From Ga0077530 sp046293075 (lineage in GTDB: Bacteria > Pseudomonadota > Alphaproteobacteria > Rhizobiales > Hyphomicrobiaceae): 64,000 nucleotides of DNA. A program made the position numbers and the translations under genes. The notes beneath the pieces were generated by a model that searched no databases, had not been told where the DNA came from, and saw only the letters and a list, made by a program, of their open reading frames with translations. Shown here in pieces: positions 35,501 through 43,435 of the stretch. The DNA lies in the NCBI GenBank assembly GCA_046293075.1, contig JBKBPL010000024.1, positions 1 through 64,000 on the forward strand, read 5' to 3'. How positions within the stretch are numbered: position 1 is the first letter of the stretch; the number at the start of each line of letters is the position of its first letter.

Positions 35501-36018
35501 TCGGCCAGCGCGATGATCAGCTTGGCGAGCTTGTCCTCATCGAGCTTCGCCTCGGTGAGTTCGGTGAGCTGCGTCTCGCTGAGCGCGGCGGCCGCGAGCT
35601 TGTTGGTGAGGCGTGCAAGCCCGCTCTCTCCCTCGGCATCGGGATCGTAGGGCTTCTCGAGCGAGGCGACGAGGCGGCGCAGGTAATAGTCGGCGTAGCT
35701 TGCGACGTCCGGCGTCATCTGCGCATAGCCGAAGTAGGCCGTACCGGCGCGGTGGCTGCTCGTCCTGAGCGCGCGAATGAGATGCGTCTTGCCGGCCCCT
35801 GACTGTCCGTGGAAAAGCAGCAGGCGCGCCGGCGTCACGCCGCCCTCGGCATTGACGATCGCATCGAGCGCACTCTGGAACCTGGCGCGCGCAGGCCTGT
35901 GCACGGCCGCGATGTCGACCGGGTCAGCACGCCAGATATCGTCTTCCCAAGTGATCGAGTGCTCGAACGCCGACGCAAAACTCTCGACCGGGGCCGCGTT
36001 GTCTACTGCACGCTGCAT
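32587..36018 (-). CDS. Double ATPase: N-terminal AAA/STAND-like domain plus C-terminal HerA/FtsK-type domain
   Basis: The 1143-residue protein has two P-loop modules. The first has Walker A GQSGAGKT (71-78) in LLLFHGQSGAGKTHLIRAL, Walker B ALVFCIDQVEDL (about 255-266) and a sensor-like SALIIISCLGD (about 292-302), as in ORC/STAND ATPases. The second has Walker A GGSGSGKTT (746-754), Walker B VVMLDEADLY (1001-1010) and LMLATQSPGDLD (1037-1048), as in DUF87/HerA-like DNA translocases. Between them is an unrecognised domain (about 440-640). HerA-type motors act as hexamers on DNA. The ATG at 36018 follows AGGAAC. It lies 45 bases downstream of the partner gene. This domain order is not one I can assign to a named system; an anti-phage or DNA-maintenance role is inference. 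Confidence 0.85.
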   Translation of the reverse strand: MQRAVDNAAPVESFASAFEHSITWEDDIWRADPVDIAAVHRPARARFQSALDAIVNAEGGVTPARLLLFHGQSGAGKTHLIRALRTSSHRAGTAYFGYAQMTPDVASYADYYLRRLVASLEKPYDPDAEGESGLARLTNKLAAAALSETQLTELTEAKLDEDKLAKLIIALADEIVASPSFADQELDINIVRALLYLQRADPRIDQRVRQYLQGRPLNELSQASVAALDPSTGEGRAFEIIESLGKLMWTVDRAALVFCIDQVEDLRFFPDCDDRFQKAVRDLIQIANRVPSALIIISCLGDFYDQMRGVLAQSYIDRIEKAGPVALLESRTADEARLILSRRVEQHAIARGVDPASADLTKLFGADFMAELGGLSTRRLLEDAQARLKRRAASDDAPSIEPEEADGAGFISTLAAALGFGLGGAQSEPAAANQIDFRASWERFASLSEAEMPSDDQELLGVLTSALELARAEWGDAVTLSVRRADLGDDLPAADITVTHASGIMQKTRVFICNRPTQGGGLKRQLDKVLSNLSSASAVMLRASDYPPPRKNQTAQAFRKFRESGGRALVVPMTEWERMMTVREFHARHRTDPGFAGWLEQAKLLSGLSVLGQLLRLDLLGGAMAMGEGPMKRRSAEAPAEPDERSNLVTLPWAKGPPPLPGDAPPREGFSLPSLQSRLADWTGWASTSPAAPTPSDEDHDLPLSVILDEHGSNASSIFAGREIGGRGKTITLNKDVLKRHTAVLGGSGSGKTTLALCLIEQLLMNGTPVVLIDRKGDLCSYANPDVWRSREDDVGETSSRREKLGDAIDVAVYTPGRASGRPISITLLPTGINELPEHEQQLLANLSAAALGDMLHLKNSATHQKQSGTLSVALRILGSRFSTEVGLTDLIHLLEDEDPELTELTQRMDPSGKIRRDLVAQLDSLRHRNAALFETGGEPLRMESLLGIGPYARPDGRTRLSIIYTGFLGDNENILFWVSQFLSEALRFCQRNPNDELQAVVMLDEADLYIPANAKPATAEPLQSLLKRARSAGLGLMLATQSPGDLDYKSRDQITSWFIGRVREDTALRKLKAAFQSESGLDPAAVLPHQTVGEFHLVQEGLVRALKAQRSLITAEQVPFDRIEQLGFETKGAGERQLRLFG

Positions 36019-36063
36019 GTTCTTCTTGTTCCTCGACGCAAAGATGTGTTGGCCCCTGAGGGA

Positions 36064-37227
36064 CTAATCGTCGACACGTACGAAGTGCCACACCGTGTTC
36101 TTGAAAACGGTGGCCGAGGCCTGGATGTCGTCGAGATCACGCTTGTCGCGCAGATCCGATGTTCCGAGCACCAGAAGCCCTGTGCGATGCGCCTCCGTCA
36201 GCATCGCCTTGAACTCGATCTCACTCAGCCCCCAACCGGGGTGCCGATCCCGCACGGCAGACCAGACCTGTGAGATGAAGACCTTGCGGCTGCCCGACCA
36301 GCCGCCGACCGCAAGCGGACGTGCCAGCTCCTTGATCGTACGCGCGAACGCCTCCGGATCCGGCCGCCCCGATGGCACGTGTCCCGCCGCCGGCGCCGGC
36401 CGCAGCCGCTGCGCGACAGCGGTCGTGGTCGGTGGCGGTGCCGTCGCCGGTTTCGCCGGCGCCTCCTGCGCGCTCGGCGTCGCCATCGGCCAGGCGAGAT
36501 CACCGGCAATGAAGCGGCGCAGCAGGGCAAGCCTCAAGGCCGGCAGCGTGCTGCTCGGCGCGCCGACAGCCTCGGCCGCGAGGCCCGCGACCAGCCGGCT
36601 GTCCGAGCCGAAATCGCGCGGGCGCGCCGAAAGCTGACCTGCGAGGAGGCGCGCGGCCTTGGCGGACAGTCCGGACTTCGACCCAAGCTCCCGCTGGAGG
36701 CGGTTGCCGAAGGCTCGGTCGAGCGCCAGCAGCGCCAGATCATTTCTCAAGCGCGACGCGCTCGCTACCGAGCGGGGCTTGAGACCGTGCGCCGCCACCA
36801 CGATCGCGCTTCGCAGCCCCTCGATCTTGCGGAGCGCCCTGAGGCGCCGCGCCGGCAGGCCAGGCATCCCGAGTGCACGGGCGACCAGCGCACCATCGCG
36901 CACGGCTGGCCAGTCCTCCGCGCCCCCGAGACTCGCGCCAAGGAAGTGCTCCGCCCGGCGCCGCCCGCTCGCCGTCGCGTGCAGCCGGCTGCTCCGCCGC
37001 ACAGCGAACTGATCCCTGATATGGGCCGCGACGAGGCGCCCCAACAGCAGCCGCCACTCTCCAGCGTCGACGACCGGGCTCACCAAGGGTTGCAGATCCC
37101 GCGCCAACTCCGCTTCGCCGACCCCCGCCTCGCTGACCGACAGCCGCACGAGCACAAGCGCGCCGAGCTGGTGCGCATCGACCCGCGCCGGCACTGCGCG
37201 AGGCGCATCCAGTACCGCCACCGCCAT
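36064..37227 (-). CDS. Partner protein of the double ATPase, unrecognised, possible winged-helix C-terminus
   Basis: This 387-residue protein has a helical N-terminal part (1-248), a Pro/Ala/Thr-rich linker (249-292, for example KPATAPPPTTTAVAQRLRPA) and a compact C-terminal domain. That domain (FISQVWSAVRDRHPGWGLSE, then FKAMLTEAHRTGLLVLGTSD, ending VFKNTVWHFVRVDD) has the helix-helix-wing pattern of a winged helix. I do not recognise the family. It precedes the double ATPase by 45 bases on the same strand, so the two are very likely one operon, with this protein as a possible DNA- or effector-binding adaptor. The ATG at 37227 has AAGG upstream; the frame stays open to 37356. High Ala/Arg content matches its neighbours, giving no sign of recent transfer. 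Confidence 0.7.
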   Translation of the reverse strand: MAVAVLDAPRAVPARVDAHQLGALVLVRLSVSEAGVGEAELARDLQPLVSPVVDAGEWRLLLGRLVAAHIRDQFAVRRSSRLHATASGRRRAEHFLGASLGGAEDWPAVRDGALVARALGMPGLPARRLRALRKIEGLRSAIVVAAHGLKPRSVASASRLRNDLALLALDRAFGNRLQRELGSKSGLSAKAARLLAGQLSARPRDFGSDSRLVAGLAAEAVGAPSSTLPALRLALLRRFIAGDLAWPMATPSAQEAPAKPATAPPPTTTAVAQRLRPAPAAGHVPSGRPDPEAFARTIKELARPLAVGGWSGSRKVFISQVWSAVRDRHPGWGLSEIEFKAMLTEAHRTGLLVLGTSDLRDKRDLDDIQASATVFKNTVWHFVRVDD

Positions 37228-37839
37228 GTCCTTGCCCCCTAGCAAACCGCCGTCTGCCTCCGAGCCGCTCAACCGAGACGACAACGCGCGCACAGCCGCG
37301 GCCGCACTGGGCCGAGCCACACCTGATACACTTTGGGAACCCCGCTGGCCGCGCACCCCTGCGCGCGCCTCCGGATATCAGGCAGCTTTTCCTGCTTCCC
37401 TCGTGAAATAGCTAACTCCGGGCCCCTCAACCCGCACGAATCAACGTAGAATCAATAGCATTCTGGAAGAGCGCTACAAATCCGCCAAGCGAAAACCGGC
37501 CCCCCTCGGCGAGGTTGGGCAACGGGTGCGGGCATCGCGCCACGGCGGGTCGCAGCAATATTTGCCGAGAGGGGGCGCGCGGCCCCAATAATGTCACGAA
37601 GTTTCCATCTCTTATGGGCGACAGGATGGGTTTCTCACGCACTCGATGCAGGTGAGGCCGCGGGTCCGGATATTCCGGGTTCGTGCGGGGCTCTGCATGG
37701 CGAGCGGAAGGCTTGGAGGATCCCGCCCTGGCAGAGGGAAGAGATTTCCGTGCGCTTATTGTTAATCGCAAATTAACCAACGGCCGGCATAGTTAACGCT
37801 GGCTGGGTTTGTTGCGCGTCGGACGGCAGGAGTTGAGCC
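37228..37839. other. Intergenic region of 612 bases
   Basis: The longest gene-free stretch in the window, between the divergent partner gene and the CAP lipoprotein gene. A 117-codon minus-strand frame (37427-37780) has no ribosome binding site and a non-protein-like composition. It should contain promoters for both flanking genes; the only clear motif is the CtrA-type site at 37762-37776. Confidence 0.45.
37762..37776. promoter_or_regulatory. CtrA-type binding site TTAA-N7-TTAA
   Basis: TTAATCGCAAATTAA is a perfect match to the alphaproteobacterial CtrA consensus (TTAA, 7 bases, TTAA) and sits in a perfect palindrome GTTAAT-CGCAA-ATTAAC (37761-37777). It is 63 bases before the CAP-domain gene. 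A GTTAAC half-site lies a few bases further downstream. Confidence 0.6.
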
Positions 37840-38505
37840 ATGTATCGCGTGCTGGTGGGGGTTACGGTCGCGCTGTGGACGGCCGGCTGCAGCATGAATT
37901 CAAGTTCCCTGACCGCCGGCTTCACAGACAGCCCGACCGTCGCGGCCCGATCGGCACGCCAGGCCTCACTTGGCGGCGATCTTGGGGCCCGAACCCCGAC
38001 CCGCATCGACGACCGCCAGCGCACAGCGAGCCTTGCGCCACCCAGCGCCGCGACGGCCCCTGCGGAGCGCGCCCCTAAGGGCGCCTTGGCCGACCGCGAC
38101 TATTCCCGCGCCGCCCTCAATCCGGAGGCGGCCCGCGATGCGATCAACAACTACCGCCGCTCGAAGGGCCTGAAACCCCTGAAGCTCGATGCCGAGCTGA
38201 CGGCGGCGGCGCGGGCACACGCCCAGGATCTCGCCAAGTGGGACCGGATTTCGCACTACGGCTCTGATGGCTCGAACCCCTGGGATCGCGTAAAGCGTGC
38301 CGGCTACAATGCCAAGCTCGCGGCCGAGAACGTCGGCACTGGGCAGGCCACCTTCGCGGAGGTGCTCAAGGGATGGCAGACAAGCCCTGGCCACAACAAG
38401 AACCTCCTGCAGGCCGACGCCCAGCACATGGGCATTGCGCTGGTCCATGACCCCAAGACCGAGTTCAAGACCTTCTGGACCCTGGTCATCGGTTCGCGGC
38501 TCTGA
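37840..38505 (+). CDS. CAP-domain (SCP/PR1-like) lipoprotein
   Basis: The 221-residue precursor starts with a lipoprotein signal (VTVALWTAGCS, lipobox cysteine C17). A disordered Ala/Ser/Thr/Pro-rich linker to about residue 90 precedes a C-terminal CAP domain: PEAARDAINNYRRSKGLKPL, the histidine motif ARAHAQDLAKWDRISHYG, AENVGTG and GWQTSPGHNKNLLQADAQHM. CAP proteins bind sterols, lipids or glycans or act in cell envelope remodelling; bacterial roles are poorly known. A CtrA-type site upstream suggests cell-cycle-linked expression, perhaps in division or the envelope. Confidence 0.88.
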   Translation: MYRVLVGVTVALWTAGCSMNSSSLTAGFTDSPTVAARSARQASLGGDLGARTPTRIDDRQRTASLAPPSAATAPAERAPKGALADRDYSRAALNPEAARDAINNYRRSKGLKPLKLDAELTAAARAHAQDLAKWDRISHYGSDGSNPWDRVKRAGYNAKLAAENVGTGQATFAEVLKGWQTSPGHNKNLLQADAQHMGIALVHDPKTEFKTFWTLVIGSRL

Positions 38506-38613
38506 GGACAGCCGCGTCCCTTTGGCCCGCATTCCACCGATCGGCTTTTCGTTCCGACGCCCGCGGGCTATACCCGCGCGCAATCAGCCTTCCCCTGCCG
38601 ATCGGAGCCCGTC

Positions 38614-39906
38614 ATGACCGCCATCGTCGACATCACCGGCCGCGAGATCCTCGACAGCCGCGGCAACCCGACCGTCGAAGTCGACGTGATGCTCGAGGAC
38701 GGCTCGGTCGGGCGCGCGGCCGTGCCTTCTGGCGCCTCGACGGGGGCGCACGAGGCCAATGAGCTGCGCGACGCAGACACGGCCCGCTTCCTCGGCAAGG
38801 GCGTGCTCAAGGCGGTCGAAGCCGTGAACGGCGAGATCTTTGACGCCCTCTCGGGCATGGATGCCGAGGACCAGAGGCGCATCGATGCCGCGCTGATCAC
38901 GCTCGATGGCACGCCCAACAAGTCCCGCCTCGGCGCCAATGCCGTCCTCGGCGTGTCGCTCGCCACGGCGAAAGCCGCAGCACTCGCGAGCAACCTCCCG
39001 CTTTACCGTTACATTGGCGGCACCAATGCCCGCGTCCTCCCGGTCCCGATGATGAACATCATCAACGGTGGCGCCCACGCCGATAACCCGATCGACATTC
39101 AGGAATTCATGATCATGCCGGTCGGCGCCAAGACCTGCGCCGACGCCATCCGAATGGGTGCGGAAGTCTTCCACACGCTCCGGAAAAGCCTCCACGACGC
39201 CGGTCACAGCACGAACGTCGGCGACGAGGGTGGCTTCGCCCCCAATCTCAAGAGCGCCGACGAAGCGCTCGGCTTCATCATGAAGTCCATCGAGGGGGCA
39301 GGCTACAAGCCCGGCGAGGACGTGGTGCTGGCGCTCGATTGCGCCGCGACCGAGTTCTACAAGGGCGGCAAGTACGTGCTCGAGGGCGAGGGCAAGTCGC
39401 TCGATGGGCCCGGCATGGCAAAGTACCTCGCCGATCTCGTCGCCCGCTATCCCATCGTCTCCATTGAGGACGGCATGTCCGAGGATGACTGGGCGGGCTG
39501 GAAGGCCCTCACGGAGGCGCTCGGCAACCGCTGCCAGCTCGTCGGCGACGACCTTTTCGTAACCAACACCAAGCGCCTCGCCGAGGGCATTTCCAAGGGC
39601 ATTGCCAACTCGATCCTGGTCAAGGTCAACCAGATCGGCTCACTGACGGAGACGCTCGACGCCGTGGACATGGCGCAGCGCGCCCGCTACACCGCCGTCA
39701 TCTCCCACCGCTCGGGCGAGACCGAGGATGCAACGATCGCCGATCTCGCGGTCGCGACGAACGCCGGCCAGATCAAGACCGGCTCCCTCTCGCGCTCCGA
39801 CCGCCTCGCCAAATACAACCAGCTCATCCGCATCGAGGAGCAGCTCGGCGACGTCGCTCAGTACGCCGGGCGCATGGTGATTCGCGGAGCCGCCGGGGCC
39901 GCCTGA
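38614..39906 (+). CDS. eno: Enolase (phosphopyruvate hydratase)
   Basis: Interconverts 2-phosphoglycerate and phosphoenolpyruvate in glycolysis and gluconeogenesis. The 430-residue protein has REILDSRGNPTVEVDV at the N-terminus, PSGASTGAHEANELRD, the metal ligands in LALDCAATEFY, SIEDGMSEDDW and VGDDLFVTN, and the enolase signature ILVKVNQIGSLTETL followed by SHRSGETEDATIADLAVA. GGAG lies nine bases before the ATG. A 6-bp hairpin (CGCGGG-ctata-CCCGCG, 38562-38578) sits in the leader. Canonical in every respect. Confidence 0.98.
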   Translation: MTAIVDITGREILDSRGNPTVEVDVMLEDGSVGRAAVPSGASTGAHEANELRDADTARFLGKGVLKAVEAVNGEIFDALSGMDAEDQRRIDAALITLDGTPNKSRLGANAVLGVSLATAKAAALASNLPLYRYIGGTNARVLPVPMMNIINGGAHADNPIDIQEFMIMPVGAKTCADAIRMGAEVFHTLRKSLHDAGHSTNVGDEGGFAPNLKSADEALGFIMKSIEGAGYKPGEDVVLALDCAATEFYKGGKYVLEGEGKSLDGPGMAKYLADLVARYPIVSIEDGMSEDDWAGWKALTEALGNRCQLVGDDLFVTNTKRLAEGISKGIANSILVKVNQIGSLTETLDAVDMAQRARYTAVISHRSGETEDATIADLAVATNAGQIKTGSLSRSDRLAKYNQLIRIEEQLGDVAQYAGRMVIRGAAGAA

Positions 39907-39976
39907 CCGGCGCGCCGCGACCTCATGTACCGCCCCGCAAGGAACACGTGGAAGAGCTGCATGTTGGGGATAGCTA

Positions 39977-39999
39977 TTGACACGTTTTTGACATATAGG
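39977..39999 (+). promoter_or_regulatory. Possible promoter elements before purF
   Basis: The AT-rich stretch TTGACACGTTTTTGACATAT contains two TTGACA hexamers 11 bases apart, and TATAGG follows. The spacing to a -10 element is not canonical for either hexamer, so the promoter call is weak, but this is the only such cluster in the 181-bp eno-purF gap. Confidence 0.35.
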
Positions 40000-40087
40000 A
40001 CCGCCCATTGGCGTCGCCGCTTAACTTGAATTGAAGCGACACGCGCCACACATCCGGCGCGCAACCGGCAGCGATGGAGCCGCAGCG

Positions 40088-41578
40088 ATGAAGTCCGTGC
40101 CAAAGCCCCAGGACGCCGACACGCTGCAGACCGACGAACCCGACTGGCATGGCGACCGCCTGCGCGAGGAATGCGGGGTCTTCGGCATATTCGGCCATGA
40201 TGACGCGGCCGCGATCACCGCGCTCGGGATGCACGCCCTCCAGCACCGCGGCCAGGAAGGCTGCGGCCTCGTCACCTACGACGGCACCCGCTTCAACCAG
40301 GAGCGCCGCCTCGGTCTCGTCGGCGACAACTTCAGCAAGGCGAGCGTGATCGAGCGGCTCAAGGGCCGCATGGCCATCGGCCACAACCGTTACTCGACGA
40401 CCGGCGATGTCGTTCTGCGCAACGTGCAGCCGCTGTTCGCGGACCTCGACACCTGCGGCTTCGCCGTTGGCCATAACGGCAACCTCACCAATGCGCTGAC
40501 GCTGCGCCAGGAGCTTGTTTCCTCCGGCGCCATCTGCCAGTCGACCTCCGACACCGAGGTCATCCTCCATCTCATTTCCCGTTCGAAGAAGCGCCGCATC
40601 GTCGAGCGGTTCATCGATGCGCTGCTCCAGATCGAGGGCGCCTACGCGCTCGTCGGCCTCACCAACGATATGCTGATCGGCGCGCGCGACCCCGTCGGCA
40701 TCCGCCCGCTCGTCCTCGGCCGGCTGGGCGATGCCTACGTGCTCGCATCGGAGACCTGCGCCCTCGACATCGTCGGCGCGCAATTCGTGCGCGAGATCGA
40801 CAACGGCGAGGTGGTGGTGATCACGGCCGAGGGCATCGAGAGCCACCGCCCGTTTCCCAAACGACCGGCCCGCCCGTGCATCTTCGAATACATCTACTTC
40901 GCCCGCCCGGACTCCATCGTCGGCGGGCGAAGTGTTTATGAGGTGCGCAAGAGCTTCGGCATCGAGCTGGCGCGCGAGGCGCTCGTCCCTGCCGATGTGA
41001 TCGTGCCCGTCCCCGATTCAGGCGTGCCGGCGGCGATCGGCTACGCCCAGTTCTCGAGCATTCCTTACGAGCTCGGCATCGTGCGCAACCACTACGTCGG
41101 CCGCACCTTCATCGAGCCCGAGCAGCGCATCCGCCAGCTCGGCGTGAAGCTCAAGCACTCGGCCAACGTCGGCGTCATTCGCGGCGCCCGGGTCGTGCTG
41201 GTTGACGACAGCGTCGTGCGCGGGACCACCTCGCAGAAGATCGTGGCCATGATCCGCGATGCCGGCGCCAAGGAGGTCCACATGCGGATTTCCAGCCCGC
41301 CGATCCGGCATCCGGACTTCTATGGCATCGACACGCCGCGCACCGACGAGCTTCTCGCCGCCAACATGTCCGTCGAGGAGATGCGTGCCTTCATGGGCGC
41401 CGACAGCCTCGCCTTCCTCTCGATCGACGGTACCTATCGCGCCATGGGCTACGATCGGCGCGACGCGAAGAACCCGCAGTTCACCGACCACTGCTTCACG
41501 GGCAACTACCCCACGCGCCTCGTCGATCGTGACGGCTCGAATGGCTATCAGCTCTCGCTGCTCGCCGAGGTGAGCTAA
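40088..41578 (+). CDS. purF: Amidophosphoribosyltransferase
   Basis: Catalyses the first committed step of purine synthesis, PRPP plus glutamine to phosphoribosylamine. The 496-residue precursor has the catalytic cysteine at residue 29 in REECGVFGIFGHDD, which must be exposed by removing a 28-residue propeptide. The glutaminase domain (ALQHRGQEGCGLVTYDG, GHNRYSTTGDV) is followed by the phosphoribosyltransferase domain with VVLVDDSVVRGTTSQKIV, the PRPP loop. GGAG precedes the ATG at 40088. The rest of the pathway gene purL is at 48388. Confidence 0.97.
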   Translation: MKSVPKPQDADTLQTDEPDWHGDRLREECGVFGIFGHDDAAAITALGMHALQHRGQEGCGLVTYDGTRFNQERRLGLVGDNFSKASVIERLKGRMAIGHNRYSTTGDVVLRNVQPLFADLDTCGFAVGHNGNLTNALTLRQELVSSGAICQSTSDTEVILHLISRSKKRRIVERFIDALLQIEGAYALVGLTNDMLIGARDPVGIRPLVLGRLGDAYVLASETCALDIVGAQFVREIDNGEVVVITAEGIESHRPFPKRPARPCIFEYIYFARPDSIVGGRSVYEVRKSFGIELAREALVPADVIVPVPDSGVPAAIGYAQFSSIPYELGIVRNHYVGRTFIEPEQRIRQLGVKLKHSANVGVIRGARVVLVDDSVVRGTTSQKIVAMIRDAGAKEVHMRISSPPIRHPDFYGIDTPRTDELLAANMSVEEMRAFMGADSLAFLSIDGTYRAMGYDRRDAKNPQFTDHCFTGNYPTRLVDRDGSNGYQLSLLAEVS

Positions 41579-41718
41579 AGGCTCCCGTATCAGGTTGCGC
41601 TGTTCGAGCCGCGTGTCCTGCACTGCGGGCCTGCTGCCCTGCACCCTGAAGGCATTGCATGGCGATGCGTCCGTGCCGCACTATGTACGGACGTGATCAT
41701 CCTGCGCCGGGTGCTCCC

Positions 41719-42015
41719 ATGAAGCTCATCGACGCCGCGCGCGTCATCCGATCCAAGAATGCGGGGCCGACCCAGGTCACGCTCGACCTCATGTTCGACA
41801 GCCGCGAGATGTACGAGCGCGCCCTCGCGGCGCCGAGCCTCAAGGCGGCCGTCATCGCCCAGCGCTTCAGCGTTGCCGAGGCCGAGATCATCCCCTATCC
41901 GGCCGCCAACGCGATCAAGATCGTGCTTCCCCGCCGCATCATCGCCGGCACGCCCGGCGACACCGACGTCTACGGCGCCCAGCAGCACCGCCCGATCCTG
42001 GACCTCGAGATATGA
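41719..42015 (+). CDS. DUF4387 family protein
   Basis: A 98-residue protein matching DUF4387: LIDAARVIRSKNAGPTQVTL, FDSREMYERAL and IIPYPAANAIKIVLPRRIIA, ending DTDVYGAQQHRPILDLEI. These small proteins accompany AtuA/DUF1446 proteins; in many homologues the two are fused. Its stop overlaps the AtuA start as ATGA (42012-42015), so the two are translationally coupled and probably form a complex. Biochemical role unknown. Confidence 0.88.
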   Translation: MKLIDAARVIRSKNAGPTQVTLDLMFDSREMYERALAAPSLKAAVIAQRFSVAEAEIIPYPAANAIKIVLPRRIIAGTPGDTDVYGAQQHRPILDLEI

Positions 42016-43403
42016 GTGCTTTCGCGGCAACCATCGAGGCCTGGAGCCGCGGCAAGGGACCACTGCGCATCCTCTCTGCCTCGGGCCAGCTCGGCTACGG
42101 CATTCCGGAACCCGCCTTCCGCGCCGGGCTTGCGCGCAAGCCGCACCTTATCGGCGCCGACATGGGCTCGGTTGACCCCGGGCCCTACTACCTCGGCGCG
42201 GGCAAGCTCGCGACGGCGCGGCGCTCATCGAAGCGCGACCTCGGCCTTGCCGTCGTCGGTGCCGTCAAACACCGCATACCCTTCATTCTTGGCACCGCCG
42301 GCACGGGTGGCGGCGATCCGCACCTCGCCGAGACCATGGACATCATCCGCGAGATCGCGCGCGAGAACGATCTGCGCTTCCGCGTGGCCACGATCGGCGC
42401 CGAGATGCCGCGCGACCTCGTGAAGGCGGCCGTCCGCGCCGGCAAGGTGCGCCCGATCGGCCCCATCGGCGCGCTCACGGAAGCCGAGGTCGATGGCGCC
42501 GCACGCATCGTCGGCCAGATGGGCATGGAGGCCTTCAACCGCGCCATCGACCTCGAGCCCGACATCATCATCGCCGGCCGCGCGTGTGACACGGCCATCT
42601 ACGCGACGCTGCCCCAGCGCCTGGGCTTTCCCGTAGGCGCAGCCTTGCAGATGGCCAAGATCATCGAGTGCGCGTCGCTCTGCTGCGAAGGCGGCGGACG
42701 CGACGCCATGCTCGGCACACTCGAGGGCGAGAGCTTCGTTCTCGAAAGCATGAACCCTCATCGACGCGCGACCCCCATGTCGGTCGCGGCCCACAGCCTC
42801 TACGAGCAGGCCGATCCGCTCTCGGTCGCCGAGCCCGAGGGCGTGCTCCACCTCGCCGATGCGAGGTACGAAGCCGTGGACGAGCGCCGCGTGCGCGTCT
42901 CCGGCGGCCGCTGGGAGCCGGCCACGCAGTACTCCGTCAAGATCGAGGGCGCGACGCGGCTCGGCGCGCGCGCCATCCTTGTCGCCGGATCGACGGATCC
43001 GGTATTCATCGCCAAGGCGCAGGAGATTGCGGCGAGCGTCGAGGCCATGGTCCGCGAGCTCGTGCCGCCCAATCCAAAGCGGCCCTACGAGCTGTTCTTC
43101 CGCTTCTACGGCCTCGGCGTCGTCGGCGGTCAGCCGGTGACGACCGTGCCCGAGGAGGTCGGCGTGCTCGTCGAATGCATCGGCGAGACCGAGGAAGAAG
43201 CCCGCGCCGTCGCCGCCACGGCCAAGCAGTACCTGCTGCACGCCCCCTTCCCGGGGCGCATCTCGACAGCCGGCAACCTCGGCTTTCCCTTCACGCCGCC
43301 GGAGATGACGGCCGGTGATGCCTATCGCTTCAGCGTCTATCACATCATGGAGGTCGACGACCTCGCGCCGCTCTTTCCCGTCGCGATCGAAACCATCGGC
43401 TGA
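42012..43403 (+). CDS. AtuA/DUF1446 family protein
   Basis: Protein of 463 residues in the acyclic terpene utilisation AtuA (DUF1446) family. Conserved segments: RILSASGQLGYGIPEPAFRA, IGADMGSVDPGPYYLGAG, FILGTAGTGGGDPHL, PDIIIAGRACDTAIYATLPQ and RFYGLGVVGGQPVT. AtuA is needed for citronellol/geraniol catabolism in Pseudomonas, but no carboxylase (atuC/atuF) is nearby, so the substrate is open. It forms an operon with DUF4387 (overlapping start) and the SDR protein 32 bases downstream. Confidence 0.9.
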   Translation: MSAFAATIEAWSRGKGPLRILSASGQLGYGIPEPAFRAGLARKPHLIGADMGSVDPGPYYLGAGKLATARRSSKRDLGLAVVGAVKHRIPFILGTAGTGGGDPHLAETMDIIREIARENDLRFRVATIGAEMPRDLVKAAVRAGKVRPIGPIGALTEAEVDGAARIVGQMGMEAFNRAIDLEPDIIIAGRACDTAIYATLPQRLGFPVGAALQMAKIIECASLCCEGGGRDAMLGTLEGESFVLESMNPHRRATPMSVAAHSLYEQADPLSVAEPEGVLHLADARYEAVDERRVRVSGGRWEPATQYSVKIEGATRLGARAILVAGSTDPVFIAKAQEIAASVEAMVRELVPPNPKRPYELFFRFYGLGVVGGQPVTTVPEEVGVLVECIGETEEEARAVAATAKQYLLHAPFPGRISTAGNLGFPFTPPEMTAGDAYRFSVYHIMEVDDLAPLFPVAIETIG

Positions 43404-43435
43404 CAACGCCGCACGATGAACTCAGGGAGGCTGCC

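Noticed and set aside
37427..37780. A 117-codon minus-strand frame in the 612-base intergenic region
   Set aside because: No ribosome binding site, no hydrophobic core or motif, and it covers the CtrA-type site; treated as non-coding.
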